Source: Lachnospiraceae bacterium (GTDB lineage Bacteria; Bacteroidota; Bacteroidia; Bacteroidales; Muribaculaceae). Taken from it: a stretch of 64,000 bases of DNA. The notes beneath the pieces are model-generated. The model did not search any database. It saw only the letters and a list, made by a program, of their open reading frames with translations, and was not told the origin of the DNA. The DNA lies in assembly GCA_023663655.1 (NCBI GenBank), contig JAMPGZ010000006.1:53279-117278 (forward strand). The letters run 5' to 3'. A program made the translations under genes and the position numbers. Positions 45,469 to 52,489 of the stretch are shown in pieces (the first letter of the stretch is position 1; each line of letters begins with the position of its first letter).

Positions 45469-46110
45469 ATGGCGATGGACGCTGAAGCTACATTTTTATT
45501 TATCATCGAGCTTATCGGAACCGTGGCGTGTGCCATAAGCGGTATCCGCATGGCTGCGGCAAAACATTTCGATTGGTTTGGAGCCTACACCGTGGGGCTT
45601 ATGACCGCCATAGGTGGCGGCACCGTGAGGGATGTGCTTCTTGACATCCCGGTGTTCTGGATGCAGACATGGTGGTATCTCGCCGTGACCGGGTTGTCGC
45701 TCATTGTGGTGATCCTTTTCCGCAGTGTCCTTGTCAAGACGCGCATATTGTTTATATTCGACACCATCGGGCTTGCCCTGTTTGTAGTGATCGGAATCCA
45801 GAAAACTCTTGCCATCGACTATCCCTTTTGGGTTGCGGTGGTTATGGGTATCACTACCGGTGCCATAGGAGGTGTCATTCGCGACATCCTTCTCAACAAT
45901 GAGCCTCTGCTGTTCCAGAAAGACATCTATGCCACCGCTTGTCTTGCCGGCGGAGTCGTCTACTGGATGCTCCATGCGGCAGAAGCGTCGCCTATGGTTC
46001 AGGGACTTGCGTGTGCCGTCACTGTTATAGTCATCCGCATCCTTGCCGTGAAATATGGCTGGTCATTGCCGGTGCTTGTTAACGATATAAAGACAGAAGA
46101 GAATGAGTAA
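45469..46110 (+). CDS. Trimeric intracellular cation channel (TRIC) family protein, UPF0126/YicG-like
   Basis: This 213-residue membrane protein has seven predicted helices and two internal repeats: AAKHFDWFGAYTVGLMTAIG with GGTVRDVLLDIP, then IDYPFWVAVVMGITTGAIGG with VIRDILLNNEP. The repeated GG-x-x-RD motif is the hallmark of the prokaryotic TRIC family, which forms trimeric potassium-type channels. The open frame starts at 45319 inside nth; the ATG at 45469, 2 bp after the nth stop, gives the expected N-terminus (MAMDAEATFLFIIELIGTVA). Its stop overlaps gtrA by 8 bp. Confidence 0.9.
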   Translation: MAMDAEATFLFIIELIGTVACAISGIRMAAAKHFDWFGAYTVGLMTAIGGGTVRDVLLDIPVFWMQTWWYLAVTGLSLIVVILFRSVLVKTRILFIFDTIGLALFVVIGIQKTLAIDYPFWVAVVMGITTGAIGGVIRDILLNNEPLLFQKDIYATACLAGGVVYWMLHAAEASPMVQGLACAVTVIVIRILAVKYGWSLPVLVNDIKTEENE

Positions 46111-46549
46111 TTTGATGGACAATCTTAAGTCTCGCCAATCCCTGTGGCAGTTTGTGAAATATGCTTGTGTGGGAGTCATCAACACATTGGTCACTTTGTG
46201 TGTGATTTATGTGTGTAAATCACTGATAGGTATTAACCCCTTGGTGTCCAATGCCATCGGTTATGTGTGTGGCGTGATCAACTCATTCCTGTGGAATAAG
46301 AATTGGGTGTTCAAGACCTCGGGGCGGTATGCGGCCGAGGCTGTGAAATTCCTTGCCGGATTCTTCATCTGCTATGGCATCCAGTTGCTCACTGTATGGT
46401 TGTTGAGCTACAAGACCGATCTAAAGCACTTTGAACTTGACATACTCGTATTCACCCTTTCAGGATACGGCATCGCCACTCTCATAGGCAACGTGGTCTA
46501 CACCCTCACCAACTACATCTACAACAAAATCATCACCTTCCGAAAATAG
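46103..46549 (+). CDS. GtrA family membrane protein
   Basis: This 148-residue protein has four membrane helices (FVKYACVGVINTLVTLCVIY, LVSNAIGYVCGVINSFLWNK, FLAGFFICYGIQLLTVWLLS, and a C-terminal IATLIGNVVYTLTNYIYNKI). The NSFLWNKNWVFK segment is typical of GtrA proteins, thought to flip or position polyprenyl-linked sugars for O-antigen or teichoic-acid decoration. The ATG at 46103 overlaps the TRIC gene; an alternative ATG is at 46115. It is the last gene of the pheS run, and the hairpin-rich non-coding region begins 3 bp after its stop. Confidence 0.9.
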   Translation: MSNLMDNLKSRQSLWQFVKYACVGVINTLVTLCVIYVCKSLIGINPLVSNAIGYVCGVINSFLWNKNWVFKTSGRYAAEAVKFLAGFFICYGIQLLTVWLLSYKTDLKHFELDILVFTLSGYGIATLIGNVVYTLTNYIYNKIITFRK

Positions 46550-46551
46550 CA

Positions 46552-46705
46552 TCTCCGCACCGCCCCCACCACCTTATACACCATCAATGCCGTGAAACGG
46601 CAATGCAGTCGTAGCTCCGCCACGAGGCGAAGCCGAGGTGCGGAGAAAGGGCGCCAACACGAAACGGGCGTCGAAGACGTCCATCAACCACCGAGTACTG
46701 ATGAC
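46552..46705. repeat. Hairpin-rich non-coding segment after gtrA
   Basis: A 10-bp inverted repeat (TCTCCGCACC at 46552-46561 with its complement at 46637-46646) encloses smaller stems such as GCCGT-GAA-ACGGC (46589-46601). It is not coding in any convincing frame. It could terminate the pheS-gtrA transcript, but no T-run is present. The style, short stems with a GAA or GTA loop, continues through the next kilobase. Confidence 0.6.
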
Positions 46706-46902
46706 GGCAATCCTTACGTGTTAATTGCCTGAAAGGCAAACCAACACGCTTGCCGTTGGTGCAATCCTTACGTGCAAATCGCCTGAAAGGCAAACCAACA
46801 CGCTTGCCGTTGGTGCAATCCTTACGTGCAAATTGCCTGAAAGACAAACCAACACGCTTGCCGTTGCCGCAACCCCGATGTGCTAATTGCCTGAAAGGCA
46901 AT
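46706..46902. repeat. 54-bp tandem repeat array, about 3.5 units
   Basis: Units at 46741-46794 and 46795-46848 are nearly identical. A degraded unit follows from 46849, and a partial unit precedes them (46706-46740). Each unit contains CCAACACGCTTGCCGTTGG and a CCTTACGTG segment, and ends in a GCCTGAAAGGC-type hairpin. The period is a multiple of three, so a minus-strand frame stays open across it, but that frame has no promoter, family or codon support. Confidence 0.85.
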
Positions 46903-47655
46903 GCTTACGCATAGCCGGGTACAATGAGCCGCAGGCGAATTGTGCCCGGTGCGATCCGAGCACAATACATCTCTGCAAAGAGATGCCCTACGCCTTCAGG
47001 GGCACTCTTTACAGACTGCTTTTCTGTGATGTTGCCTACCCGGGCACGGCTCGCAATACGCTCGCCGTACCGCGGAAATCATAAGCCCCGCCTTTCAGGC
47101 ATGTTTTGCCGTCCGTAGGACGGTGATAGATCAGCCCGGCATGTAGCGCCAGCGGAATGCCGGGTAAATTGGTCGATAATTAAAATTAAGCTCTGTAAGA
47201 GCGATACAATTGTATCGTTCCTGCGGAACTCCATATATTTTGGGAATAATCCATGCCTCGGCATTCCTCTGGTGCTCCATAGCTAACATCTTGCCGTCAT
47301 ACAGACCGCATTCGCGGGACGAGGATGCGAAATTGCCGCCAATAGCGGCAACATAATAGGAGCGGCACAGCCGCGATATTGTGGTTAACCCCACATGAGC
47401 AACGCGAGTGTGGGGCTGTTTAGTCATACCTATCTATGAGCTTCGGAGAAGCGATGTAGTGATATATCATGCATATTATAGTTGCTTCGCATCTCCGAAG
47501 CTTAGGTGCATAGATTCCCATTACCCCACACTCGCGTTGCTCATGTGGGGTTAACCATGACGACACACCTCCGGTGCTTGTGCTCAATTTTGTAACACCA
47601 TCCTTAAATTGCTGCTGCGTTGATGAGGTCGCCACAGGTGGCGGACCCTACGTTG
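46889..47655. repeat. Intergenic hairpin module, copy A
   Basis: This module matches copy B (50025-50598) over most of its length in the same orientation. The shared order is a GCCTGAAAGGC stem, a CCGGGTACA/TGTGCCCGG stem, a CATCTCT/AGAGATG stem, CCGTCC-GTA-GGACGG (47109-47123), a CCCGGCAT/ATGCCGGG stem (47135-47164), and GCTCT-GTA-AGAGC (47190-47202). The GCGGC-ACA-GCCGC stem, the 34-bp inverted-repeat element, and a closing CGCCAC/GTGGCG stem follow. Copy A carries about 170 bp extra, between the GCTCT and GCGGC stems, that copy B lacks. No coding gene is supported inside. Confidence 0.88.
47382..47557. mobile_element. Invertible-type element in copy A: 34-bp perfect inverted repeats around 108 bp
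   Basis: Left repeat 47382-47415 and right repeat 47524-47557 are perfect inverse complements over 34 bp (beginning TGGTTAACCCCACATGAG). The 108 bp between them begin CTGTTTAGTCATACC and end ATAGATTCCCATTA. The counterpart in copy B is inverted relative to the same flanks. No TAnnTTTG promoter box and no recombinase gene is seen inside or nearby. The class 'mobile_element' is a best fit, not proven. Confidence 0.7.
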
Positions 47656-47690
47656 CGGGTGGATTGTTGTGGTGTTTTAAAATAATTTAT

Positions 47691-47698
47691 TATCTTTG
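47691..47698 (+). promoter_or_regulatory. Promoter for the structured leader and BspA-like gene
   Basis: TATCTTTG (TAnnTTTG) has a TTG at 47667-47669, 21 bp upstream, the normal spacing for a Bacteroidetes -33 element. Transcription would begin near 47705, about 350 nt before the first usable start codon. Confidence 0.65.
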
Positions 47699-47704
47699 CG
47701 GTTG

Positions 47705-48020
47705 CTGACCGCACGCGGAGGCCCGGTTGTGGGATTATGTGGGGCGGGAAAGCGACAACATGATTAAGAAGCGTTTACTCGACGCTCTTTCTTGACGTTC
47801 TGAAACCTGGAAAATTTCATTGGATTAGTCAAGGATGCAGCAACGGTAGATGCCTTTAGCGGATATGTATATTCAGCCATGCGGCGATGTGTGAGCATCG
47901 TCACGTGTGGCATATCCATATTCAGCGTGAGGCCTCTGCATCGTTGCTCGTTCTACTAATCCGGGCAATTCCAGGGCCTCAGAACGTGGGACGGGCAACA
48001 AGTACAGACCTTGCGCTTTT
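47705..48020 (+). ncRNA. Candidate structured RNA or long leader upstream of the BspA-like gene
   Basis: The region has nested complementary segments in rod-like order: 47718-47724 (GAGGCCC) with 47973-47979; 47822-47829 (GGATTAGT) with 47954-47961; 47840-47845 (GCAACG) with 47941-47946; 47861-47867 (GGATATG) with 47911-47917; and 47884-47888 (CGATG) with 47896-47900. It ends near a T7 run (48017-48023). No known riboswitch or RNA family is recognised; a 6S-like or leader regulatory RNA are both possible. It has no convincing coding frame. Confidence 0.5.
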
Positions 48021-48060
48021 TTTGTGCAATATAGTAAGCCGACGAGGAGGTCCCGAAGCT

Positions 48061-48111
48061 ATGAAAACATTATGGATTTACATCATTACAAAAGGGTGCA
48101 ACGCTATGTGA
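48061..48111 (+). CDS. Possible 16-residue leader peptide
   Basis: The ATG at 48061 is preceded at 10 bp by AGGAGG (48045-48050), a strong Shine-Dalgarno sequence that is uncommon in Bacteroidetes. It encodes MKTLWIYIITKGCNAM and stops at 48109-48111. The stop overlaps a GTG (48108-48110) in the frame of the BspA-like gene, an arrangement typical of translational coupling. It may be a leader peptide or an accident of an upstream frame. Confidence 0.35.
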   Translation: MKTLWIYIITKGCNAM

Positions 48112-49946
48112 ACAAGCTATGCACAATCAAATCTAACATTTTAAAAACCTTACTTATAGCCATAATTATGGCTGCGTCATCCGCTGCTCACGCCTACGAC
48201 TTCAAGGTGGACGGCTTGTGCTATAATTATTTGTCGAAGGAGGATCGCACGGTAATAGTCACGTATCTTAGTGACTATAATTATTATAGTGATAATAAAA
48301 ACTATGTTAAGGGGGATTTAGTGATTCCAAAGAAAATAGTTTATATCTCCACAACATATACAGTGACCTCGATTGGCAACTATGCGTTCAGTGGCTGTAG
48401 AGGCTTGACGAGCGTGACAATTCCAAATTCGGTGACTTCGATTGGTTACTGTGCATTCGAGTACTGCACAAGTTTGACAAACGTGACAATTCCAAATTCG
48501 GTGACAGCAATCGAATCGAGAGCGTTCGGTAACTGTGGCGGCTTGGCCAGCGTAACGATTCCTAATTCCGTGACATCTATTGGCGACTCTGCGTTCGGGC
48601 ACTGTCGCGGCTTGACGAGTGTAACGATTCCAAACTCCGTGACCGAGATTGGCAACTATGCGTTCTGGGGCTGTAGCGGCTTGACAAACGTGACAATCCC
48701 AAATTCGGTGACATCGATTGGCAACTCTGCGTTCTCTGGCTGTAAAGGCTTGACAAGCGTGACGATTCCAAGCTCAGTCACCGCGATTGGCAACTTTGCG
48801 TTCGGTAACTGTAGCGGCTTGACAGAAATCAATGTTGATGTAGAGAATCCGAACTATGTTTCCGAGTCAGGAATTCTTTATTCCAAGGATAAAACGACAT
48901 TGATAACTTGTCTCCAAAGTAAAAAAGGAGAAATCGTGATTCCAAATTCGGTGACGTCTATTGGCTCCTCTGCGTTCTGGGGCTGTAGCGGCTTGACGAG
49001 TGTGACGATTCCAAGCTCAGTCACCGCGATTGGCAACTCTGCGTTCGCTAACTGTAGCGGATTGACGAGCGTGACGATTCCAAGCTCAGTCACCTCGATT
49101 GGCAACTCTGCGTTCGGTAACTGTAGCGGATTGACAAGCGTGACAATTCCAAATTCAGTGACCTCGATTGGCATCGATGCGTTCAGAGACTGTAGAGACT
49201 TGACGAGCGTTACAATCCCAAATTCGGTGACATCAATTGGCGACATGGCGTTCTATGGCTGTAGAGGCTTGACGAGCGTTACGATTCCAAATTCGGTTAC
49301 CTCGATTGGCGCCTCTGCGTTTATAGACTGTAGCGGCTTGACGGAAATCAATGTTGATGCAGCTAATCCAAATTACGCTTCCGAGTCAGGAATTCTTTAT
49401 TCCAAGGACAAGACGACACTGATAACTTATCCAGCCGGTAAAAAGGGAGAAATCGTAATACCTAATTCGGTGACATCTATTGGCTCCTCTGCGTTCTGGG
49501 GCTGTAGCGGCTTGACGAGCGTGACGATTCCAAGTTCTGTGACCTCGATTGACATCTTTGCGTTCGAGGGCTGCGTATTGAAATCGATTTATTGCCAATG
49601 GTCTGAGCCGATAGAGTGCAGTCTGATATTCCCAGATTACGTGATTAAGAATGCGGTGCTGTATGTGCCTAAGGGGTGTACTGCCGCTTATAGGAATGGT
49701 GAGCCTTGGAAAAACTTCCTTAATATTGAAGAGATGGATTATTCCGGTGTTGAGGCTGTTGCCGGGGATGGTGTTGAGGTGAAGGTGGTTGATGGGGCTG
49801 TCGTTGCCGAGGGTTGCGCTGAGATGGAGGTTTACTCCATGAGCGGACAATTGGTGTATCGCGGTGCCGGACGTGCCGACAACCTCGCTCCGGGCATCTA
49901 TGCCGTGCGTGCCGCCGGCAAAACCGTCAAGGTGATGGTGAGATAA
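48072..49946 (+). CDS. BspA-like leucine-rich repeat surface protein with C-terminal sorting-like domain
   Basis: This protein of about 625 residues has a signal peptide (ILKTLLIAIIMAASSAAHA). Fifteen 23-residue BspA-type repeats follow (consensus LTSVTIPNSVTSIGNSAF with GC), in blocks of seven, six and two. The blocks are separated by two near-identical spacers (EINVDVENPNYVSESGILYS / EINVDAANPNYASESGILYS). The C-terminus (MEVYSMSGQLVYRGAGRADN, then LAPGIYAVRAAGKTVKVMVR) resembles the type IX secretion/sorting tail. BspA proteins mediate adhesion to host proteins or other bacteria. Start choice is open: ATG 48072, or GTG 48108 coupled to the leader ORF, which gives a more classical signal peptide. 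The frame also runs up to 48024. It is flanked by the two hairpin modules. Confidence 0.88.
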   Translation: MDLHHYKRVQRYVNKLCTIKSNILKTLLIAIIMAASSAAHAYDFKVDGLCYNYLSKEDRTVIVTYLSDYNYYSDNKNYVKGDLVIPKKIVYISTTYTVTSIGNYAFSGCRGLTSVTIPNSVTSIGYCAFEYCTSLTNVTIPNSVTAIESRAFGNCGGLASVTIPNSVTSIGDSAFGHCRGLTSVTIPNSVTEIGNYAFWGCSGLTNVTIPNSVTSIGNSAFSGCKGLTSVTIPSSVTAIGNFAFGNCSGLTEINVDVENPNYVSESGILYSKDKTTLITCLQSKKGEIVIPNSVTSIGSSAFWGCSGLTSVTIPSSVTAIGNSAFANCSGLTSVTIPSSVTSIGNSAFGNCSGLTSVTIPNSVTSIGIDAFRDCRDLTSVTIPNSVTSIGDMAFYGCRGLTSVTIPNSVTSIGASAFIDCSGLTEINVDAANPNYASESGILYSKDKTTLITYPAGKKGEIVIPNSVTSIGSSAFWGCSGLTSVTIPSSVTSIDIFAFEGCVLKSIYCQWSEPIECSLIFPDYVIKNAVLYVPKGCTAAYRNGEPWKNFLNIEEMDYSGVEAVAGDGVEVKVVDGAVVAEGCAEMEVYSMSGQLVYRGAGRADNLAPGIYAVRAAGKTVKVMVR

Positions 49947-50024
49947 CGCACCTTTGGCGTTACGATAATCCGGGAGCGGCGGGCGTAAGTGCCCACCGCT
50001 CCCGTTGTGTTTTAACGGTGTGAT

Positions 50025-50598
50025 GCCTGAAAGGCAGTGCCTACGCATAGCCGGGTACAATGAGCCGCAGACGAATTGTGCCCGGTAATTATCGAATAAA
50101 TTTCATCTCTGAGAAGAGATGCCCTGTGCCGTAGGGACACTCTTTGCAGAGTGCGTCAACCTCTTGATTCAACCGGGCACAGCTCGCCAAAGGCTCGCTG
50201 TACCCGGCTAATCATAGGCATCGCCTTTCAGGCGTGTTTTGCCGTCTGTAGGACGGCAAGAGGTCAGCCCGACATGGAGCGCCAGCGGAATGCCGGGGAA
50301 ATTGGGTGAAATATAAGATTAGCTCTGTAGGAGCGGCACAGCCGCGATATTGTGGTTAACCCCACATGAGTAACGCGAGTGTGGGGTAATGGGAATCTAT
50401 GCGCCTGAGCTTGATATATCATTACATCGCTTCTCCGAAGCTCATAGATAGGTATGACTAAACAGCCCCACACTCGCGTTGCTCATGTGGGGTTAACCAT
50501 GACGACACACCTCCGGTGCTTGTGCTCAATTTTGTAACACCATCCTTAATTTGCTGCTGTGTTGACGAGGTCGCCACAGGTGGCGAACCCTACGTTGT
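50025..50598. repeat. Intergenic hairpin module, copy B
   Basis: This is a second copy of the module at 46889-47655, in the same orientation, on the other side of the BspA-like gene. It keeps the ordered stems (GCCTGAAAGGC at 50025-50035, CCGTC-TGTA-GGACGG, GCTCT-GTA-GGAGC, GCGGC-ACA-GCCGC) and the closing CGCCAC-AG-GTGGCG stem. An extra copy of that last stem lies at 50621-50645. It lacks about 170 bp present in copy A. No coding gene is supported. Confidence 0.88.
50353..50499. mobile_element. Invertible-type element in copy B: 34-bp inverted repeats around 79 bp
   Basis: Left repeat 50353-50386 and right repeat 50466-50499 are inverse complements with one mismatch (GAGT for GAGC). The 79 bp inside read TAATGGGAATCTATGCGCC onward, the reverse complement of the copy A segment. 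The differences are a 29-bp internal deletion and a few substitutions. The flanks on both sides match copy A in the same orientation, so only the inner part is flipped. Confidence 0.7.
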
Positions 50599-50653
50599 GG
50601 TGAGGCGGCTGATTTGGTGCGGTCGCCACAGGTGGCGAACCCTACGGTTACGA

Positions 50654-51829
50654 TTATCTTGCTGCCGGGTGCTTTTTCCCGAAAAATTTGTCGACGATGA
50701 GAGCGATGAATCCGTCGCCGGTCACATTGCAGGCGGTGCCGAAGCTGTCCATGGCTATGTAAAGCGCGATCATCAACGCCTGATCCTGTTCGTTGAATCC
50801 GAGCATTGAACCGAGCAGTCCCAACGATGCCATTATCGCTCCTCCGGGAATCCCCGGGGCGGCTATGATGGTGATGGCGAGCATGGCGATGAATCCCGCA
50901 AACATTGGGAGGTCGTAGGGCAAGCCCTGCATAATCATAAGTGCGAGGGCGCACATCACTATTTTCAGCGTGCTGCCCGACATGTGGATTGTGGCACAAA
51001 GTGGGATTACAAATCCGGCAATCTCCTCCGATACTCCCATCTTTATTGCTTGACGAAGCGTGACAGGAATTGTTGCCGCTGATGATTGTGTGCCCAACGC
51101 GGTGAAGTAGGCGGGGAGCATGGTCAGCAATAGCTTGAACGGATTTCTTTTGACAAACAATGCCGCGATGCAATATTGCAGAATCAATATCACCGCTGCC
51201 ATGAGAAATATGATGCCGATGATTTTCAAGAATGATGACAGAACGCTTGCCACCTGTCCCGACATGGTCATGTTGAGGAAAATGCCGAAGATGTATATGG
51301 GCAGAAGCGGAATGATGACTGTGCGGATTGTCGCCGCCACAATGTCGCGAAATTCTTCAGCCCCGCGTTTGAGCACAGTGCCTTTGCCGTATGCAATGCC
51401 TATTCCGGTCATGAAGGCGAGCACCAGGGCTGTCATCACCCCAAACAAGGGCGGTATTGTGACTGTGAAATATGGCTCAATGTCGTGTCCGTTCTCAAGC
51501 TGTGTTTCGAGAGAGTGAGGCGTGATAAGGTTAGGGAAGGTGGCTTCGGCTGTGAAATATGACAGAAGCCCTGAGCTTACAGTAGCGACGTAGGCTATTG
51601 CGGCTGTGAGAAGCAGCACTTTTCCGGCTCGGTTGCCTATTTCCGCAATTGCCGGAGTGACGAAGCCTACTATTATAAGCGGGACAAGAAATCCCAGCAA
51701 CTGGCTGAAAAGCGAGTTGAAGGTCATAAAAATGCCGGCTGCCCATACGGGCATGACATATCCAATGGCAATGCCGAGAGCGATTGCCGCCAATATCTGA
51801 ATGAGGAGTCCCGGTTTGAATTTTTTCAT
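50654..51829 (-). CDS. Dicarboxylate/amino acid:cation symporter (DAACS family)
   Basis: This 391-residue inner-membrane transporter of the GltP/DctA/SstT family has eight predicted helices and the two hairpin loops. Family features include SQLLGFLVPLIIVGFVTPAI, the serine-rich TALGTQSSAATIPVTL, and the NVTGDGFIALIVDKFFGKK C-terminal region. Family members import glutamate, aspartate, serine/threonine or C4-dicarboxylates with sodium or protons; the exact substrate is not evident. The gene is monocistronic with its own promoter. Its stop lies 55 bp from copy B of the hairpin module, whose stems may help terminate its transcript. Confidence 0.92.
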   Translation of the reverse strand: MKKFKPGLLIQILAAIALGIAIGYVMPVWAAGIFMTFNSLFSQLLGFLVPLIIVGFVTPAIAEIGNRAGKVLLLTAAIAYVATVSSGLLSYFTAEATFPNLITPHSLETQLENGHDIEPYFTVTIPPLFGVMTALVLAFMTGIGIAYGKGTVLKRGAEEFRDIVAATIRTVIIPLLPIYIFGIFLNMTMSGQVASVLSSFLKIIGIIFLMAAVILILQYCIAALFVKRNPFKLLLTMLPAYFTALGTQSSAATIPVTLRQAIKMGVSEEIAGFVIPLCATIHMSGSTLKIVMCALALMIMQGLPYDLPMFAGFIAMLAITIIAAPGIPGGAIMASLGLLGSMLGFNEQDQALMIALYIAMDSFGTACNVTGDGFIALIVDKFFGKKHPAAR

Positions 51830-51878
51830 ATAACTTAATAAGAAGGTGTTTAAGTGAACTATCTGGAGCTCTCGGGTG

Positions 51879-51886
51879 CAAAGTTA
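51879..51886 (-). promoter_or_regulatory. -7 promoter box for the symporter
   Basis: The minus strand reads TAACTTTG (TAnnTTTG), 50 bp before the ATG at 51829. A GGCAAT/ATTGCC inverted repeat (51905-51925 region) lies just upstream and could be an operator. Confidence 0.6.
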
Positions 51887-51965
51887 AGATAAATTCATCA
51901 CACAGGCAATCGGCTTTTTAAATTGCCGGGTGGATAGGGATGTTGCAGAAATGAAAAATTATGAT

Positions 51966-51973
51966 TAATTTTG
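51966..51973 (+). promoter_or_regulatory. -7 promoter box of an orphan transcription unit
   Basis: TAATTTTG matches TAnnTTTG. It points away from the symporter, with no annotated gene until 52519, and a strong terminator ends the unit at 52251. Confidence 0.5.
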
Positions 51974-51979
51974 CTGATG

Positions 51980-52251
51980 CAAACAGAGACTTGCGCATTA
52001 ACTGCGTCTTGTTTCTCTGAGGGAGATTACATCACCTCGGCAATTCGGCGGTTCAGGCTGCTGAAAGTGATGGGACGGCTCTTCTTCCTTAAAAAATGAC
52101 ATATCTGCATCCCGTCTTGCGGAATTATTGGAGGCTGTACGTTTTTTCGGCGTGTGGTGTTGCTCTTTTAATTCGGAAGCGAGATGTGTTAATATAAAAA
52201 TCAACCGTTGCGGTTTTCGGATTACGAAGCTCGCGGCGGTTGATTTTTTTT
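51980..52251 (+). ncRNA. Candidate small RNA (about 270 nt) with its own promoter and terminator
   Basis: The unit runs from the predicted start after the -7 box (51966-51973) to a rho-independent terminator. The terminator arms AATCAACCG (52199-52207) and CGGTTGATT (52237-52245) are followed by eight T (52244-52251). Near the 5' end, CAGAGA/TCTCTG arms form another stem. Two micro-ORFs overlap by ATGA: 51977-52099 (40 residues, MQTETCALTASCFSEGDYIT...) and 52096-52197 (33 residues, MTYLHPVLRNYWRLYVFSAC...). The first ATG lies at or before the predicted transcript start, so coding use is doubtful. No known RNA family is recognised. Confidence 0.5.
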
Positions 52252-52334
52252 GCCGTTGCCTGATTTAGAGATAGTGAAATTTTTATTGTAAACCTTTTCA
52301 ATATATAATTTGAGGTTGATTGTGAATCTCGCGA

Positions 52335-52375
52335 GAGGATATCGGTTTTTCCCTTCCGGTATCCTCAGCTTTTTT
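52335..52375 (+). terminator. Second rho-independent terminator
   Basis: GAGGATATCGG (52335-52345) faces CCGGTATCCTC (52356-52366) with one offset, and then AGC and a T6 run. It lies 85 bp after the first terminator and before the efflux operon promoter, shielding the operon from upstream reading. Confidence 0.6.
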
Positions 52376-52489
52376 ATGTTTGTTAACATTTTGTGCTCCT
52401 AATCTGTCGATTATCCATGTTTTGTGGCTTAAATCACACGATGAGAATGAGGATTATCTATTAAGTTTTGGCAAGAATTTTTATCAAAT

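Noticed and set aside
46584..46901. A 105-residue minus-strand frame across the tandem repeats
   Set aside because: It is open only because the 54-bp period is a multiple of three. The residues simply repeat the unit (NGKRVGLPFRQ and variants), and there is no promoter, start context or family.
46706..46902. CRISPR array
   Set aside because: The repeats are contiguous 54-bp units with no unique spacers and no cas genes nearby.
47698..48020. tmRNA, RNase P RNA or SRP RNA at this position
   Set aside because: The conserved sequences of those RNAs (tmRNA ends, RNase P GAGGAAAGUCC-type core, SRP GGTCAGG...GGAA...AGCAGCC tip) are not seen.
47887..48111. A 74-residue plus-strand frame upstream of the BspA-like gene
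   Set aside because: It crosses the structured leader. Only its last 16 codons have a ribosome-binding context, so just that part is kept as a possible leader peptide.
51998..52204. A 68-residue minus-strand ORF in the gap before the efflux operon
   Set aside because: Low-complexity, basic composition, no promoter on that strand, and it lies opposite the promoter-terminator unit that better explains the region.
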